Numbered from the stretch's first letter, positions 45,000-57,900 are shown. The stretch is DNA of 64,000 nt from Amyloporia xantha (GCA_036971615.1 JAYKKR010000029.1:186001-250000), one strand, 5' to 3'. Numbers and translations are program-made. The notes: generated from the letters alone by a model not told the origin.

Positions 45000-46590
45000 C
45001 CTCAAGTTCAATCCCATCTTCCAGCCCTCCATCCCACCTGTCTCTATCAGCTACATCCACATTCACAATTTCATCTGCATCTTCAATGGACAAAGCAGGA
45101 TCAGAGTTGTTGGCTGCTGCAACATTCAGTGCAAATTCAACACTTGACATCCAGGAGTGTGTTGGTGTAGAGTGGCCTGAGCAGACAAAAGAGGGGGTTG
45201 TTTGGGATCCAAAATGAGAATGTGTAGAATTAGCAGCTTGACGAATGTGCAAGAGAAACCGAGATGTGAGAATGCCAGAAATTCTGTGTGAAGTTGGATC
45301 AGATGTAGAGAACTTTTCAGATACACTAACGGTGATATGATATCTAAGAGGGCTAATTGCCCCTGTATTCCGTCATAGAATAAGTTTCTTTCAAATGGCA
45401 TGAGACAGAGTGAGACAACACACTGCAGTAGTGATGTCCACAATGATGTCCGCAATGTTGAGTGCTGTAAGGGCACTGTATACAGCTTCAGCCTGATACT
45501 TATAAGAAGTAATTGTTCTTTATGCATACACAAAGTACAATGTACCTACAAGGAAGGCAAATCATTAGTTTAGCTAGCCATTAATGCAGCACAACACAAT
45601 TACAAGATCTTACCATCTTGAAGCATCACTGTTGCAAGTTTAGACTTCACATCAAGAGTTCCTTGCAAATACGGCAACACAGATTGAGACATGTACTGCC
45701 AGGTGACAATAAGAACCAAAATGTCTGATGCAATAACAGATCCACGAGTTGCATAAAGTACTGTAGGTGAGTGAAAAGTCAGTTCAAAAAGCAGTGTATG
45801 AAAGCTCAATGTTAGAAGCACCTCTGCAAAGAACAAAATGATCATCAGCTGTTGGCAGTGGATAGTATAATAGCAGAAAGTGTATACATATTGTAGTTTG
45901 CCTGAGTCATATCCAGAGAGTGTACACATAGATCTGTTTGGACAATTCCAGCAAAAGGAGTAGCAACAACTTCATATTGAGTCACAGCATATGCAAACTG
46001 TATGAATATGTATTCAGTGATGTGTGCCATTGGACAATATTGGAGAAACATATCCAAACCAGATTTGTGCCTACAGGGACCAGCCCCAATGCCAGAGTAG
46101 GCAAAACAAGATACCACTTGCGTCCACTCACTGCATGCACACGAAGAGCTGCAACCACTTCATTCTAATGGTCAGCAGATCAAGCATGTATGATCCATGA
46201 AAAGCTTACCTGCAGATAGGCACAATGATAATAAGGATGGGACTGCATTGAAATAAGCAGTGACTGTACAGCTAGGTGGCCACATTATGAGCTGCTTGTA
46301 GAGAAACAAATTCCATAAATACCAAACCTCTATTGCCAAGGTGATGAGATGAATCCCAAGGTCAGAATATGTTCAACCACTTACTAGTGGAGTATAGAAG
46401 GGGAGACTTAGCAGAATGCGTCCAATAGCAGAAGCAATCAAGTTCATTTGGTTGACCCAAAACAAGATTGAGGGGGCTGATTTGTGACCCCACATTAGAT
46501 GAACTTCATCAGGGATCATGAGGATATGCTCATATATGATCAGGGCTGCACTAACTCATGAGTCACTGAGGATTAGTCCTGTTGGTGACA
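45000..46590 (-). pseudogene. DUF6533-type membrane protein gene, CpG-depleted relic
   Basis: Around 46560-46400 the minus strand reads ALIIYEHILMIPDEVHLMWG, the conserved N-terminal motif of basidiomycete DUF6533 multi-span membrane proteins. Later segments fit the family order: VAALRVHAVSGRKWYLVLPT (about 46160-46080), the hydrophobic stretch VIASDILVLIVTWQYMSQSV near 45720, LATVMLQDG near 45610 and SALTALNIADIIVDIT near 45450. The C-terminal part is acidic (NVDVADRDRWDGGLEDG). Short introns are plausible, but some segments need frame changes and stops intervene. Function is unknown. Confidence 0.55.
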
Positions 46591-46599
46591 TTAATGACT

Positions 46600-47545
46600 C
46601 ACCACTGATTGCAAAGCTTATGTAATTCTCTGTAAAACTGGGTGCTGACATGAAGGTGGCATATCCCTCATATCTGAATGTCCAAACTCACAAGCTTTCA
46701 AGTAAGGACACAGCTTCTGCAGCTGGTATTACTGTTTGGGTTGACATATCAGAAAAGGGGACTGGAAATGGTGCTCAGACAATGGTATGAACCTTGTTGG
46801 ACAGAGCCATATATACATGCACAGTGCAGAGCCAAGCAGGAGACTGAGATGAGATGCATGGGAGGGGCTGTTCATAAATCAAAATAAATCAAAGATATTG
46901 CACACAATCCTGTGAAGACCATGCTCAATATTGCAACATCAAGTTTGTTGTGTTGCACATATGATACAAGATCTACACTGAAGGTAAGCTCATAAGTACT
47001 TACACTGATATCATGCACTTTGGGAAAACAATTACAAGACAAATTGGACTCTGCAGAACTTTCAAGATAGTGCTGTAGTGACATTGTATGATGCTGGCTG
47101 ACTGGCAAGACAATCACCAAACAAATATTTCAAAAAGAATCTGTTAGCCGACTCAGTCGGTTCATCTCTCGTACATCTCACCTCCTTAACTATCATTTGT
47201 TGAGAACAGACGCAGAAATGCACGAGTTCCTGGCTCTTTGCCATGCGGGGCTGCCGCGCGACGCATCAAGAAGTATCAGCACATCACGGTTCGCTGAACA
47301 ATCACGCACCTCTTATGGTGGCGAACGAGGCAATTGCGGACATGATTAGAAAGATTGGCATAGCCATACGGCGGGAGTTTCCCGTAGTCATATGGCATAG
47401 ACAGGCAGCAAGGAGGGAATTGTAATATGCCAGGAGATGCCCTCGAGGAAAGACGCATCAAGGGAAGACAGAGCCAGTTGCCCTCGTAGGACAGGGAAAT
47501 CTGTGGACCGGTGCATAAATTCGAAACTATACGGCGAAGTGGGCA
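46600..47545. other. Spacer, no gene supported
   Basis: This region stays CpG-poor to about 47130 and then changes abruptly to CpG-rich sequence. Only short frames are present. Confidence 0.4.
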
Positions 47546-47549
47546 GTCG

Positions 47550-48166
47550 AGTGAATACAATCCCCCCACCAAAAGTTACGACGGTGGTCACGTGCCTGCC
47601 GCGTCGCGCTCAGCGCTAAGTCCCGCGGACTCCCGCCTCTGAGAACGAGATATCGTGTTTGGAGACTTCATTTGCTTCATATTTTCTGGCATAGTTCATA
47701 GGACTAAGAATACAATGAAGGTAGGTAAGAATCAGCAATAGAATAGTGTAATTTATTTAGAGAAGTTGATGAGAATACAAATATGGCTCAAACTATAATT
47801 ATAATTTAAAGTATTGTTTAGTTTACTTGCCCTTATTTTTTCTTCATAGTGCCACAGCTATTGCGAGCACTGTGAGGTGTCCAAAGTTGAGACAAGACAT
47901 AGACTAAAATAGAGTGACCGATTCTTATAAACTCGGGAGGGACCAAAAACATGTTTCAAATGAAAAAAAACTAATCAGTTGCAGGGATTGAACCCACAAC
48001 GACCACAAGCAGACATACAACCAAACCACTAGACTACAGCATACATACCATATGTGCCTTTATAAATATAATATTCTTATGGGAGCGCAGCGCTCCCTCC
48101 ATGAGCCAGCGCAACGGAATGCACGTGACCACCGTCGTAACTTTTGGTGGGGGGATTGCATTCACT
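47550..48166. repeat. 46-bp inverted repeat pair enclosing about 525 bp
   Basis: The 46 bp at 47550-47595 (starting AGTGAATACAATCC, containing AAAAGTTACGACGGTGG) recur as the reverse complement at 48121-48166 with one mismatch visible. The sequence between is AT-rich and includes the tRNA-like segment. It may be a short non-autonomous element with terminal repeats, or two inverted fragments of one repeat. No target duplication was identified. Confidence 0.65.
47962..48050 (-). other. tRNA-like sequence with pol III-type boxes (possible SINE head)
   Basis: On the minus strand TAGTCTAGTGG resembles a tRNA D-arm/A box, and GGGTTCAATCCC is a good B box about 35 bases later. A run of eight T (47963-47970) follows as a pol III terminator. 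CTTGTGG between the boxes could hold a His-type GTG anticodon, but the acceptor and anticodon stems do not pair well. It looks like a tRNA-derived SINE head or tRNA pseudogene rather than a working tRNA. Confidence 0.4.
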
Positions 48167-48636
48167 GGGCAGTCGCCGCGCCTTGCCTAGGTATGCAGTG
48201 TGTAAACTCGATCCTGCACCTCTGTTGTTGGTCTCCATTGTTCCCTCACCTCTTCTGAGACCGATCCTTTGGGACGGACAGTACAGGTGCAGAGGTATAG
48301 TCGCCGACGCTGGCTTCATCAGCGGAATGTTGGGACTTGGGAGGGCGTTTTCTTCAACCGAGACCGCGAGCCGAGAGGCAGTCGGCTGTGTAGTAAAGGC
48401 AGATGCATAGGGCCCACACAGATTCTCCAATAGGCTCGTCAACGAGAGTCGATGACCATCGTAGTGGGTCCGAGCGGTCTCAATCCAGTCGCGTCGTGGA
48501 CTCAGGTCGTGGACGAACACGTACAGACGCCCGCCGGCAAGATAGAGATCGAGATTCCTTTTTGACTACCGTCTCTTGTAGTGTTGACTCGACGGATTCG
48601 AGTCAATCTGCTTGTTGGCGGTCGTGAACCCAGGCT
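48167..48636. other. Region with one weak minus-strand frame
   Basis: A minus-strand frame of 147 codons (48077-48520, starting MFVHDLSPRRDWIETARTHY) overlaps the inverted repeat at its 3' end. No family or splice support was recognised. Confidence 0.25.
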
Positions 48637-49480
48637 ATGTGGTCTCTCTTCGCTTTCATCGTGCAGTTCGCTGCGGCTATGCAGTGCGACCATGTCTGTA
48701 CTGCCCGCCTGCGCGGGTTACCAGGTAGCTCTTCTATCACCAACAGATCACGGCCCTGCAACTCTGCCTGTCCCGAATTCGATACGATCTTTCTGGATCA
48801 TGTAACTCCCCGAACGCCAGCCCTCTCGCCTCAGAAGGGAGTGATGGTCCCTTGACCAACGGTGTAGACGTCAGAATCATCGCCGGCTCAGGTATAACGG
48901 GTGTTCCTGCTGCCTACCATCTGGGAAACGCGCTAGCGGCCGGCAGCCAATCGACCGAGCAGCTGAAGGTGGTCATTTTGGAAGCGAGAGACTTCTGTGA
49001 GGATCGACTTGTTCTCCTACGCGTTCAGTCCTGATCACACAAATTACGGGCGTGATAAGTATACATCCTTGCGCGGGGTTGGAACTTGGTTTGACCTGAC
49101 GGCGACAGGCTAGAACGGCGAATATTTCACGCCTGCTGGCTTCAGAGAATGCAAAGGTCAGGAAGCAGCATTTGGAACGGATGGTGCTTTCCCAGGGCTA
49201 GCCTTACAAAACCACACAGCTACCAAAATCCTCAAAAAGCTCGAGACCATCGTCGACCTCGTCAAGGTGAGATTACATCGACCTCATGTTCACACCGGAG
49301 GATGTCTCAGAGACAAGCTTGGAGAATGGCTGTCTGATTTTGGCGACTATCCTTAGTGTGACGGGACTATATATTTGAAGGCCGGCGGACGGACGGTAGG
49401 AGAAACTCGACCGACTAGATGACACAGCGGACAATCTCATGGAATACCATAAACTCACGATGATTGGGGAGCGCACTGAC
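48637..49480 (+). pseudogene. FAD-dependent oxidoreductase (DAO type), broken
   Basis: After a signal-like start (MWSLFAFIVQFAAAM at 48637), a frame near 48865 reads VRIIAGSGITGVPAAYHLGN, the dinucleotide-binding motif of DAO-type FAD proteins, then LKVVILEARDFC, the end of the second Rossmann strand. A stop follows almost at once. Downstream pieces such as HTATKILKKLETIVDLVK (near 49220) and YIDLMFTPEDVSE (near 49275) still resemble the family but are in different frames with stops between. The first glycine position of the motif is also changed (AGSG). Several independent breaks mean it cannot make a full enzyme. Confidence 0.7.
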
Positions 49481-49499
49481 ACGTCATACAAACACACAG

Positions 49500-50119
49500 A
49501 TGGTTCAAGCCAAAGAGTGACTTTATCAGTCCTCGCCGCCTAATGAATTCTCAATGCGCACGAGTGTTAGTGCGAGACGCGAGTGACCTGAAATGGACGC
49601 GTCAGCATACTTATAACAGATACATGAAAGTAGTGCTCGGAAAAGCTTACGTTCATCTCGGCCTCGTCTGGTAAGCCCCGGAACAGCTGCACACCAGAAG
49701 GGGAGATACTATGAATATCCTGATAGCGTCCGTTCCCAAGGACAAAGGAGGTGTGGGTAACCTCAGAATTGTGCAGCGCTTGAAGGGTCGGAAATTATAG
49801 TGCATGATTCACACCGCCTGTCCAATAATGTGCTGTTATGCTGATGAGTGCTGTAACAGCGACCAGGCATTAGCCTGAGCAGTGAGCAGGACGCCTTCAG
49901 TGTACTGCCGCGCCCAAGTGACATGTTGTTATGCGAAGTTCACTGAAGGATACATGTAGCCAGTACTAGCGATCAAGATAAGCCGCAGAGACGGATCGTC
50001 CAACGCTCAGTCACTGTGGCAGGATGTCGCCGAGAGAAGGCACACAATGGATATTCAGAAGTGAACAAACCCCCGTTGCATTGCAGATTAGCGATCGTTC
50101 ACTACAAATCTATTCTCAT
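49500..50119. other. Region with a possible minus-strand exon, not assigned
   Basis: Around 49790-49650 the minus strand reads VTHTSFVLGNGRYQDIHSIS and GVQLFRGLPDEAEMN followed by GTAAGC, which looks like a true exon and donor. No neighbouring exons were established and the family is unknown. The rest shows nothing. Confidence 0.3.
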
Positions 50120-51147
50120 CTAGATTGCCTTACTCTTGACGAGCTCTGTATAGCACGGAAAATCAGTCAAGTGTCGCCCACCATTGGAACAAGATGCCAC
50201 TCACGCTCGACCTCCGCAATGGCGCCGATGAGAATCTCCTTCTGGGTCTTCTCGTCGTTTACGCTCTTGAGCACATTCGCGATGATGGTCTTCGCCAACT
50301 CAGCCTGCTCGTTCTCCTTTTCCTGCTGCTCGAAGCGCACCCAGCTGTCCAGAACCGACTTCACCTCCGACGCTAGCACGACCTTCTGGCGCTGCACGAA
50401 CGCCTCCGACTCGAGCTGGGCGGTCTCCTGCAATGGCGTGAGAGGTCATTAACGTGCCATCTGAATTTGTGTCCATAACTGTACCTTGGACAGAGCGAAA
50501 AGCCCCTCAGTGATGGAGACGACATCCTTCATCTGCTCTACAGACTGGATGCGGTCCTTAACGGCCTGGGTGTGTTCCGTGCGCGATTGGTCAAGGATGT
50601 TCTTGATGCGCTGGATGTTACCCTCCGCCCAATCACGGTAAGGCTCTCGGATGCTCTGCGCGACCAGGCAATTGATTTAACTACCGAAAAGGTGAGAATT
50701 GGCGATTAAGTAGGAACGCACCTTGGCAATGAATGTCAAAAGGATGGCGAAACCAACAGCAATGACGGTCTCCTCATTCACAACGTACAGCTCCTGCGAG
50801 ATGGCAGTGGCGATGAGACCTGTGCCTAAGATGACGCTGCCGGTTTTAGTGACGAGGCCGGGAGATGAAGGCATCCTGTTGATCAGTTCGGAGGCGCGTT
50901 CGGCGGGAGGGGGAGGGTTCGAAGAGCTCGCCATGCTTCGGCTGTAATATCCATGTACACTCCATGAACTTAAGACCAACGAAGAATTTACACAAAAACA
51001 TACGCGACAACAGCCCGAGGGATGGCGGCGACCGTCTGGGGTCGCACTTTCGATGCTGCGAGAAATTAAGAGTATACTCACGGGTAATAACACCGTGTAC
51101 GACTCACCTGACGCCCTCAGCGAGCTTACTGCAATCCTGGACGCCAT
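50120..51147 (-). CDS. ATP4: Mitochondrial F1F0-ATP synthase subunit b (subunit 4)
   Basis: Exon 1 starts at 51147 (MASRIAVSSLRAS). Two short exons complete a basic mitochondrial targeting sequence (SKVRPQTVAAIPRAVVARSM). The mature part begins SSNPPPPAERASELINRMPS, has hydrophobic segments GSVILGTGLIATAISQELYV and ETVIAVGFAILLTFIAK, then a long charged helix (YRDWAEGNIQRIKNILDQSR ... LDSWVRFEQQEKENEQAELA), the stator stalk of ATP synthase. A final short exon gives LVKSKAI and the stop at 50120. Exons are split by roughly 50-60 bp introns that all join in frame. It anchors the stator in the inner mitochondrial membrane. It is divergent from DNM1. Confidence 0.93.
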
Positions 51148-51727
51148 CCGTCGTAAAGTTTAGAATCGTGCAGACTGGCTGGCAAACGCTGGAAGTGACG
51201 AGGTCGCCCTCGGGCAAACAACGCACAAACACCGCCCTTCGTGGGAAAATGTCTTCCGGCTTTCTACGGTTCCACAGGTGCGCCAGTCTGAACGCAGCTC
51301 TGCAACACGCATTATATTTCAAAACCCTCCATTTTTATTGGAAAAACTGTTGCATTAGAATGGTAGAGCGCGGTTGGTCTGCGCAGCTAATTTTTCTATC
51401 AATTGAGCGGAAAACCGAGTGATCCCGAGCCAATGTTTTTGTCACGTGCCTCTACAACGCGACGGCTACAGTGGACGGCTTTCATGGTGACCGACAGAAT
51501 ACATTGTCTCCTGTCTACGCGCTATAACGCTGTTTCTTCACTCTAATCTGCTGGGCGGAAGCATTTGTTGGTTTTCTCTGCTTTAGGCCAAGGTATCCTG
51601 AATTAGAAGTGCGCGTGATTACCTGCCGAGGGTCGACGCGTTTGTGCACCACGAGAGCGTGTCGTATTTGAAGTTGCCTCTCCATACAAGTCGCGTTCTT
51701 TCACCTCATCCTTTCTGTCTGCCCACC
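51148..51727. promoter_or_regulatory. Shared upstream region of ATP4 and DNM1
   Basis: About 580 bp separate the two divergent start codons, both of mitochondrial genes. The stretch has pyrimidine-rich patches just before the DNM1 ATG (51690-51725), typical of fungal core promoters, but no TATA box was convincing. Co-regulation is inference. Confidence 0.5.
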
Positions 51728-54706
51728 ATGGACGCCGACCTCATTAAACTCGTTAACAAGCTCCAGGATACCTTCGCTAACCTCGGTAAGTCATACATAA
51801 CAAGGCTCAATATTCAGTGCATTCAATATGAACCATACTTGCGCAGGCGGGGAGCTGGACATGCCCCAGCTGGTAGTGGTACGTGTACTCTCGTAGATGT
51901 CTAGGTGGTCTCTAGTATGCTGACATGTCAAGGTAGGTTGGTAGTCAATCAGCGGGCAAGTCTAGTGTCCTCGAGACGTATGTCCTCCTAAGCAGAGGCT
52001 AGCCTTTATCCTAAGTCACTTCTCGTTTGTAGAATCGTCGGTCGAGACTTCCTACCCCGTGGCTCAGGAATCGTCACACGCAGACCACTCGTCCTCCAGT
52101 TGATCCACACGCCCGTACCAGAGCCGTCGGTGGGCGGACCAGCATCTACGTACACAGAATGGGGCCAGTTCCTCCACATCGACAAACGGTTCACGGACTT
52201 CGACGAGATTCGCCGCGAGATTGAGCAGGAGACATTCCGGGTGGCGGGCCAGAACAAAGGTATTAGCAAGTTGCCGATCCACCTCCGGATATATAGCCCG
52301 GATGTTTTGGACTTGACACTTGTTGACCTGCCGGGGCTGACAAAGGTGCGTGGTACCTGGTAGCGTATTTCGAGTTCAGCGAAGCTATATCTATAACATG
52401 GCCAGATTCCTGTCGGCGACCAACCCAGCGATATTGAGCGACAGATTCGGAATCTGGTCGTGGACTACATCTCTAAGCCGAACAGGTTCGTGATGACTTG
52501 GATTGCATCTCCACATTCGCTAACTAAGATTATATAGCGTAATTCTGGCTGTCTCGGCTGCAAATGTTGATCTCGCGAACTCGGAAGCTCTGAAACTTGC
52601 TCGGTCGGTGGACCCTCAAGGCCGGCGGACAATTGGCGTGCTCACCAAGCTTGATTTGATGGACGCGGGCACGAACGCGCTCGATATCCTGACGGGACGT
52701 GTCTACCCGCTCAAGCTAGGCTTCATAGGTGTCGTGTGCCGCAGCCAGCAGGATATCAACGCGTCAAAGAGCTTGAGGGACGCGCTGGACAGCGAGTCGG
52801 AGTTCTTCCAGAACCACCCTGCATACCGCAACATTGCTCACAAGAATGGGACCAAGTATCTGGCAAAGACTCTCAATCAGGTTAGTACCCATGACCTGGT
52901 GCACGTTTCTTACTGAATGGGGGTGCGGCGATAAATAGGTTCTGATGAACCACATCCGAGACAAACTTCCAGATATGAAGGCGCGCCTGAACACGTTGAT
53001 GGGTCAAGCACAACAAGAGCTGAACTCATTTGGGGATGCCGCCATATACGGAGATGCAAACCAGGTACAGACAATTTTAGATCTATATGGTGTGAAATTG
53101 TGGCTAATTCATGCGCACAGCAAGGTGCTCTCGTACTACGTCTTATGACACAGTTCGCGCGCGACTTCGTGGCTTCCATAGATGGAACCAGCGTCGATAT
53201 CTCCACAAAGGAACTCTCCGGCGGCGCTCGGATATATTACATCTTCAATGATATTTTCGGCGCAGCACTTGCGTCCATCGACTCGACCCATAATCTGGAT
53301 AACCAGGACATTCGGACAGCGATTCGCAATTCGACCGGTCCAAGACCGAGCCTCTTTGTCCCGGAAATTGCTTTTGACTTGCTCGTGAAGCCGCAAATTA
53401 AGTTGCTTGAGGCGCCCAGTCTGCGCTGTGTAGAGCTGGTTTACGAGGAACTGGTCAAGATCTGCCACAATTGCACCAGCACGGTATGCATATCTCCTAT
53501 CTGTACTATTTTGGGTTTGACTAATAATTGATTATGAGCAGGAGCTGCAGCGCTTCCCTCGGTTACATGCGCAGCTCGTAGAAGTCGTGTCAGAGCTGCT
53601 GAGAGAGCGATTGGGCCCTGCCACAGAATACACACAGAGCCTGATTGACATACAAACGGCATACATCAACACGAACCACCCCGCATTTATCTCAGGGTCC
53701 GCAGTCGCTGCGCAAGCAGTCACTACTGCCCCACCAAAACAGGAGCCCCGTCGAGTAAGCAATGTAGCGTGCCACTTTTCGCATGTACTGATCACCCCAG
53801 AACAAACCTTTTCTGACACAGCCGTCCTCCGTCCAGTCGGTGAATGGGACAGCGTCAGCGGATGATGACGACGACACTTCTGATGAGGTCAATGGCGTAA
53901 ACGGCGTCCCGCCGCGTGATGGGCGCTCCGTATCGTCGACGGTCCATGACCGCGCGCGGACCATTGCTTCTGTTACGGAAGCGTCGCATGCTCCCCGCAG
54001 ACATCCGTCGCCAAAACCACATCATCCCCACACGATCCGCCAAACGCCGGCGCCGACGAGTGGGACATCGCCGCATTCGGGCACAGCGAAGGAGACGTTC
54101 TTGAATTACTTCTTCGGCCAGAACGGTCCTGGCCCGTTGGCTGGGATCGAGCGTGGACCGCGGGAACGTTGCACCAGGCGTTTCTCTCGTTGGACGGGAT
54201 GTCAACGGCGGAGATCCAGCGCTGCATTCCGGGCTCATGGCGGGGAAAAGGAACCTGGAGGGAAACAATGCGGCCTTTGATATGAAAAGCCTGGGGAAGC
54301 ATATCGAAGCGGTACGTGCCCGGTTTCGTTTGCGTAAAATCGAAGCGTAGTGTAGCTTGACTCTGATCGCATCCTGTTGCAGGCTTCGGACGGCGGTCCC
54401 CACCTCACTGCGCGCGAAGAAATGGAGACAAGCCTGATACGGTCGCTCATTGCTTCGTATTTCAACATCGTTCGCCAAACTATTCAGGACCTCGTCCCGA
54501 AAGCAGTCATGCATTTCCTCGTGAATAACACGTCTCAACAAGTGCAGAACCGACTAGTCGCCTCGCTATACAAACCGGACCTCTTCGCCGATTTACTGAA
54601 TGAGGACGAAGCGTTGGTTGCTGAGCGGACGAGAGTCAAGGCACTGCTTGATGCCTACAAGGAGGCCTTCAGAACCCTCTCAGAGGTCACTCTCAAATCT
54701 ACGTAG
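51728..54706 (+). CDS. DNM1: Dynamin-related GTPase, Dnm1/Drp1 type
   Basis: The ATG at 51728 ([20 protein letters not shown]) is followed by the GTPase domain. Visible are the P-loop region over an intron near 51970 ([10 protein letters not shown]), [17 protein letters not shown] (switch I), [11 protein letters not shown] (G3, DLPG), [17 protein letters not shown] (G4, TKLD) and VCRSQQDIN. The middle domain contains [20 protein letters not shown], then an acidic and Ser/Pro-rich variable insert ([17 protein letters not shown]). The GTPase effector domain ends [18 protein letters not shown] at 54706. About ten short introns are present. It drives mitochondrial and peroxisomal fission. One oddity is that the insert near 54126-54177 is in frame only if a 52-bp intron with a weak GTCCTG donor is assumed. 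Confidence 0.93.
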
Positions 54707-54972
54707 CGCGATGATTGTTACCAGCCTACCCACCGTTTGTTGCCTTTGTTATCGCTTTGTCATTCATCGTTATGCAGCATGGTTATACATAAATGCAATT
54801 CATAGTAATCTACAGGTTGAGCCATCCGGTGGCCCGAATCAAGCACCGTTGCAGGCGGGCGAATCATGGACATCCCATCACGAGACTTTATCGTTCGTAC
54901 ATCATCACAAGATCATCAAGCGACTTGAAGCAAAGGCAGGTCATCGTCAAAAGTGGACGTGTATGAGCTATG

Positions 54973-57900
54973 TCAAACGATCATTTCTGGGGGATGCCCT
55001 TTCAAAGCAACCCATTTCTCTTGCCCAGCTTCAGTGGCCGTATCCTTGGTGGACTGCTCAGCTTCATCCTCGGAGGTCACGCTTAATTCGCTCTCAACAT
55101 CATCGCCACTGGGAGTTGGCTCTGTGGTGGTTGTAGCGTCGGTGGCCTCAGACTTTTCATTTTCAGTCGTTGAGCCATCGGCAATAGCTGATGTACTTGA
55201 TGATGCGCTTGAGCTTGCGTTATTTACCGGCTTCTCTGCATCCTACGGATTGAACAATCGAGGTCAGAGCTCATTGTATAATCTCATCTGACTCATAATT
55301 CTTACCTCCTTGGTCGGCTTCTCGACCTTGTGGGAGTGTGCTTAGTGCTTAGTGATAATAATACTATGGACTGCTGCTAATCACCTCTTTGGTTTCTGCC
55401 GCCTTCTAACTCAACGAACAGTCAATTGATCTTGTACAATTAATGAGCAAAAAGACGAAACAAACCTCCTTCTTTGCCTTTTCTTCTGTCTATTTGAGGT
55501 CAATTTCTGAAAACAGCCAATGCGATATCTCGGATATTGTCTCACCTCTTTCTTCTCCTGCGCTTCGCGCTGTGATGTGGCTTAACATTGGGTATTCGGC
55601 ACCAGAAGATTTCGACTGACCTCTTCTTTTTCCTTTTTCAACTTCGCCCGCGTTTCGCGCTCCTGAATAATCCTTATGCAAGACAGGTTCAAATTCTATT
55701 GCAAATTATTCGGATAAAAGACTTACCAAGCGCTAACTTCATCTACGCTCTCTCGCGGACGCGTCTTATTCTTGAGAAGATATCCTTGCAAAGCAGCAAC
55801 CTACGCGACATCGTGAGACCCATGCGACAGACACGTGCAAGCGGGAACTCACGCTTAATTCGTTTTCTGGGATGGCACCTGCAAAACGCTTAGCAAGCTC
55901 CGAGATCTCATCTTCACTCAGGATGGGGATGGCGTGCGAGCCTCGTTTTCGCTTTGGCACAGCGAGCCCGTCGGAGGTCGGATCATCACCCGCCTTTGAT
56001 GATGATGCAGACGGGGAAGACGCCGAGCCATCTGTAGACGGCTTGACAGGGAAGAAGCACTTAAAAATGCCTTCCGCCTGCCATTTTGTAGCGTGCTTGA
56101 AATTGATCCATACATCCATCCGGCCTGGGCGACTGAGGGCCGGATCGAGGCGCTCAATGTGATTAGTCGTTGCAAATAGCAGACTGTCGTAAAGTTTCAG
56201 CATTTCCGACACGGACATTTGAAGCGTCAGACTCGCGGCTCACCGGCCCTCAGCGGCTGCAACTCCATCGAGACTGTTGAGCAGCCCACTGAGACTCAAA
56301 GTAGACCCGTCATTGCTGTCGTCTTTATTCTTGGCAGACGATGTGGAGGTAGTAGTGCTACTACTGGTGGGAGCGCCGGTTGACGACTCGTCACGAGAAA
56401 CGCCACGTGTGAAAGCAGCATCTAAATCTTCTAGTAGCAAAATACATCTAGAGACGGATCTCAGCGGCTACCAGAATGCAACACGAGGAATGACAAACCT
56501 CGACGGTACATTTCCCATCAGGTTGGACAAAGTGTTGTCACTCATGCTGCAAAGTTATAAATCAGTAACCGGAAGACATAAGCAACATTTGACCATACCC
56601 TTTCGAGGAAAGGCTGACGACATAGATGTCAAGCCCAAGTTCTCCGGCTAAGCTATGGATCAGAGATGTCTTGCCGCTGCCATGGGAGGTGAGGCAACAT
56701 CAGAGGCTAGATAGTTGTGAGAACAAACCTTCCTGGCACGCCATACAACAGGTATCCCCGGCGGAATGGGATGCCTTCATCGTTGTCAGCACCCACGTCG
56801 AATGGAGACACCGTGCGAATGCTCACCTCGCTCAGCATACCTGTGTCCGAACGTTCGGTCAGTTGACGCGTTCCAGAAGAAGCACAGAAAAAGATAGCGC
56901 ACCAATCTTCCGAACAGAGGAAATCTTTGCAGTCAGCTAGAATCATGTCCTTGACACCGGGTTCCAATACGATAGAGCTCATAGGGCGCTTTTGCCTCGC
57001 GCCATTCCATCTCCAGCAGCCGTATGTCCTAGGCACCAAGACGTCAGCGGGAAATATATCGGCATCTAACACATATGCCACCCTTACGTATCTGCCATGA
57101 AAATGTGCACGCGGTGCTCAGCGTCCTTCTCATACTCACGCTTCGCTTCAAGGACAAGTTTCTTGAGAATGTCGTTATTCCGGGCTACGACGCTGAGCGG
57201 CGTTTGCACGTCATTAACGTGACTGAATGAACTAGATTGAGATACCCACCTGATCTTGAGCTCAGCGTAGGAGCCATAATCTTGGAAACGCTTGGTTCGC
57301 GTGATCTGAATACAATCCTATCAGAAGGCTACTCTAATCCAATCTCACCTCCTTACCCGAAGCCAATGCCCGTGGTAATAGATCGTATGCGTGGTGTCTG
57401 GCCGTGTAATTAGGATGACATAACTCTAAGATAAGCATAAGCGCTCACCAAGGCTAGGAATGATAGCAACTGTAATGACCAAGGTTCAGTAAAAATTACT
57501 GCCTGCATGCTCGGACTTGTAGGAAATGACCTCACCTTTACGTTTCTTCTGACCCCCGAAGAGACCGTCGTCCGCGTCTTCTTCCTCGTCTTCCAGATCA
57601 CCACTGGTCGACTGAGTCAGACCATGTCGGCTGACGGAGCGGGTTGTTATGTCAAATTCTCGGCTTCGACCCCACGCCGGATGCTGAAATACGTCGTTCA
57701 GCAGTAATTCAGCGAAGAGAGTCAAGGGGGCCGCAGCAAGTGTACAAACCTTCGAGAGCCAATGCATTAACCTGTCAAATTATGAGGTCCCGTGTCAACT
57801 CGTGCCCGGTCTACGACGACATATCCTGAGAACATACCAGTCATATGGGTAGTCTTCTTGGCTGAAATGTGCGGTTAAGAAGAAAGCTGGCGTATTGACA

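Noticed and set aside
47962..48050. A functional tRNA-His gene
   Set aside because: The acceptor and anticodon stems do not pair convincingly, although the A/B-box resemblance and terminator are good.
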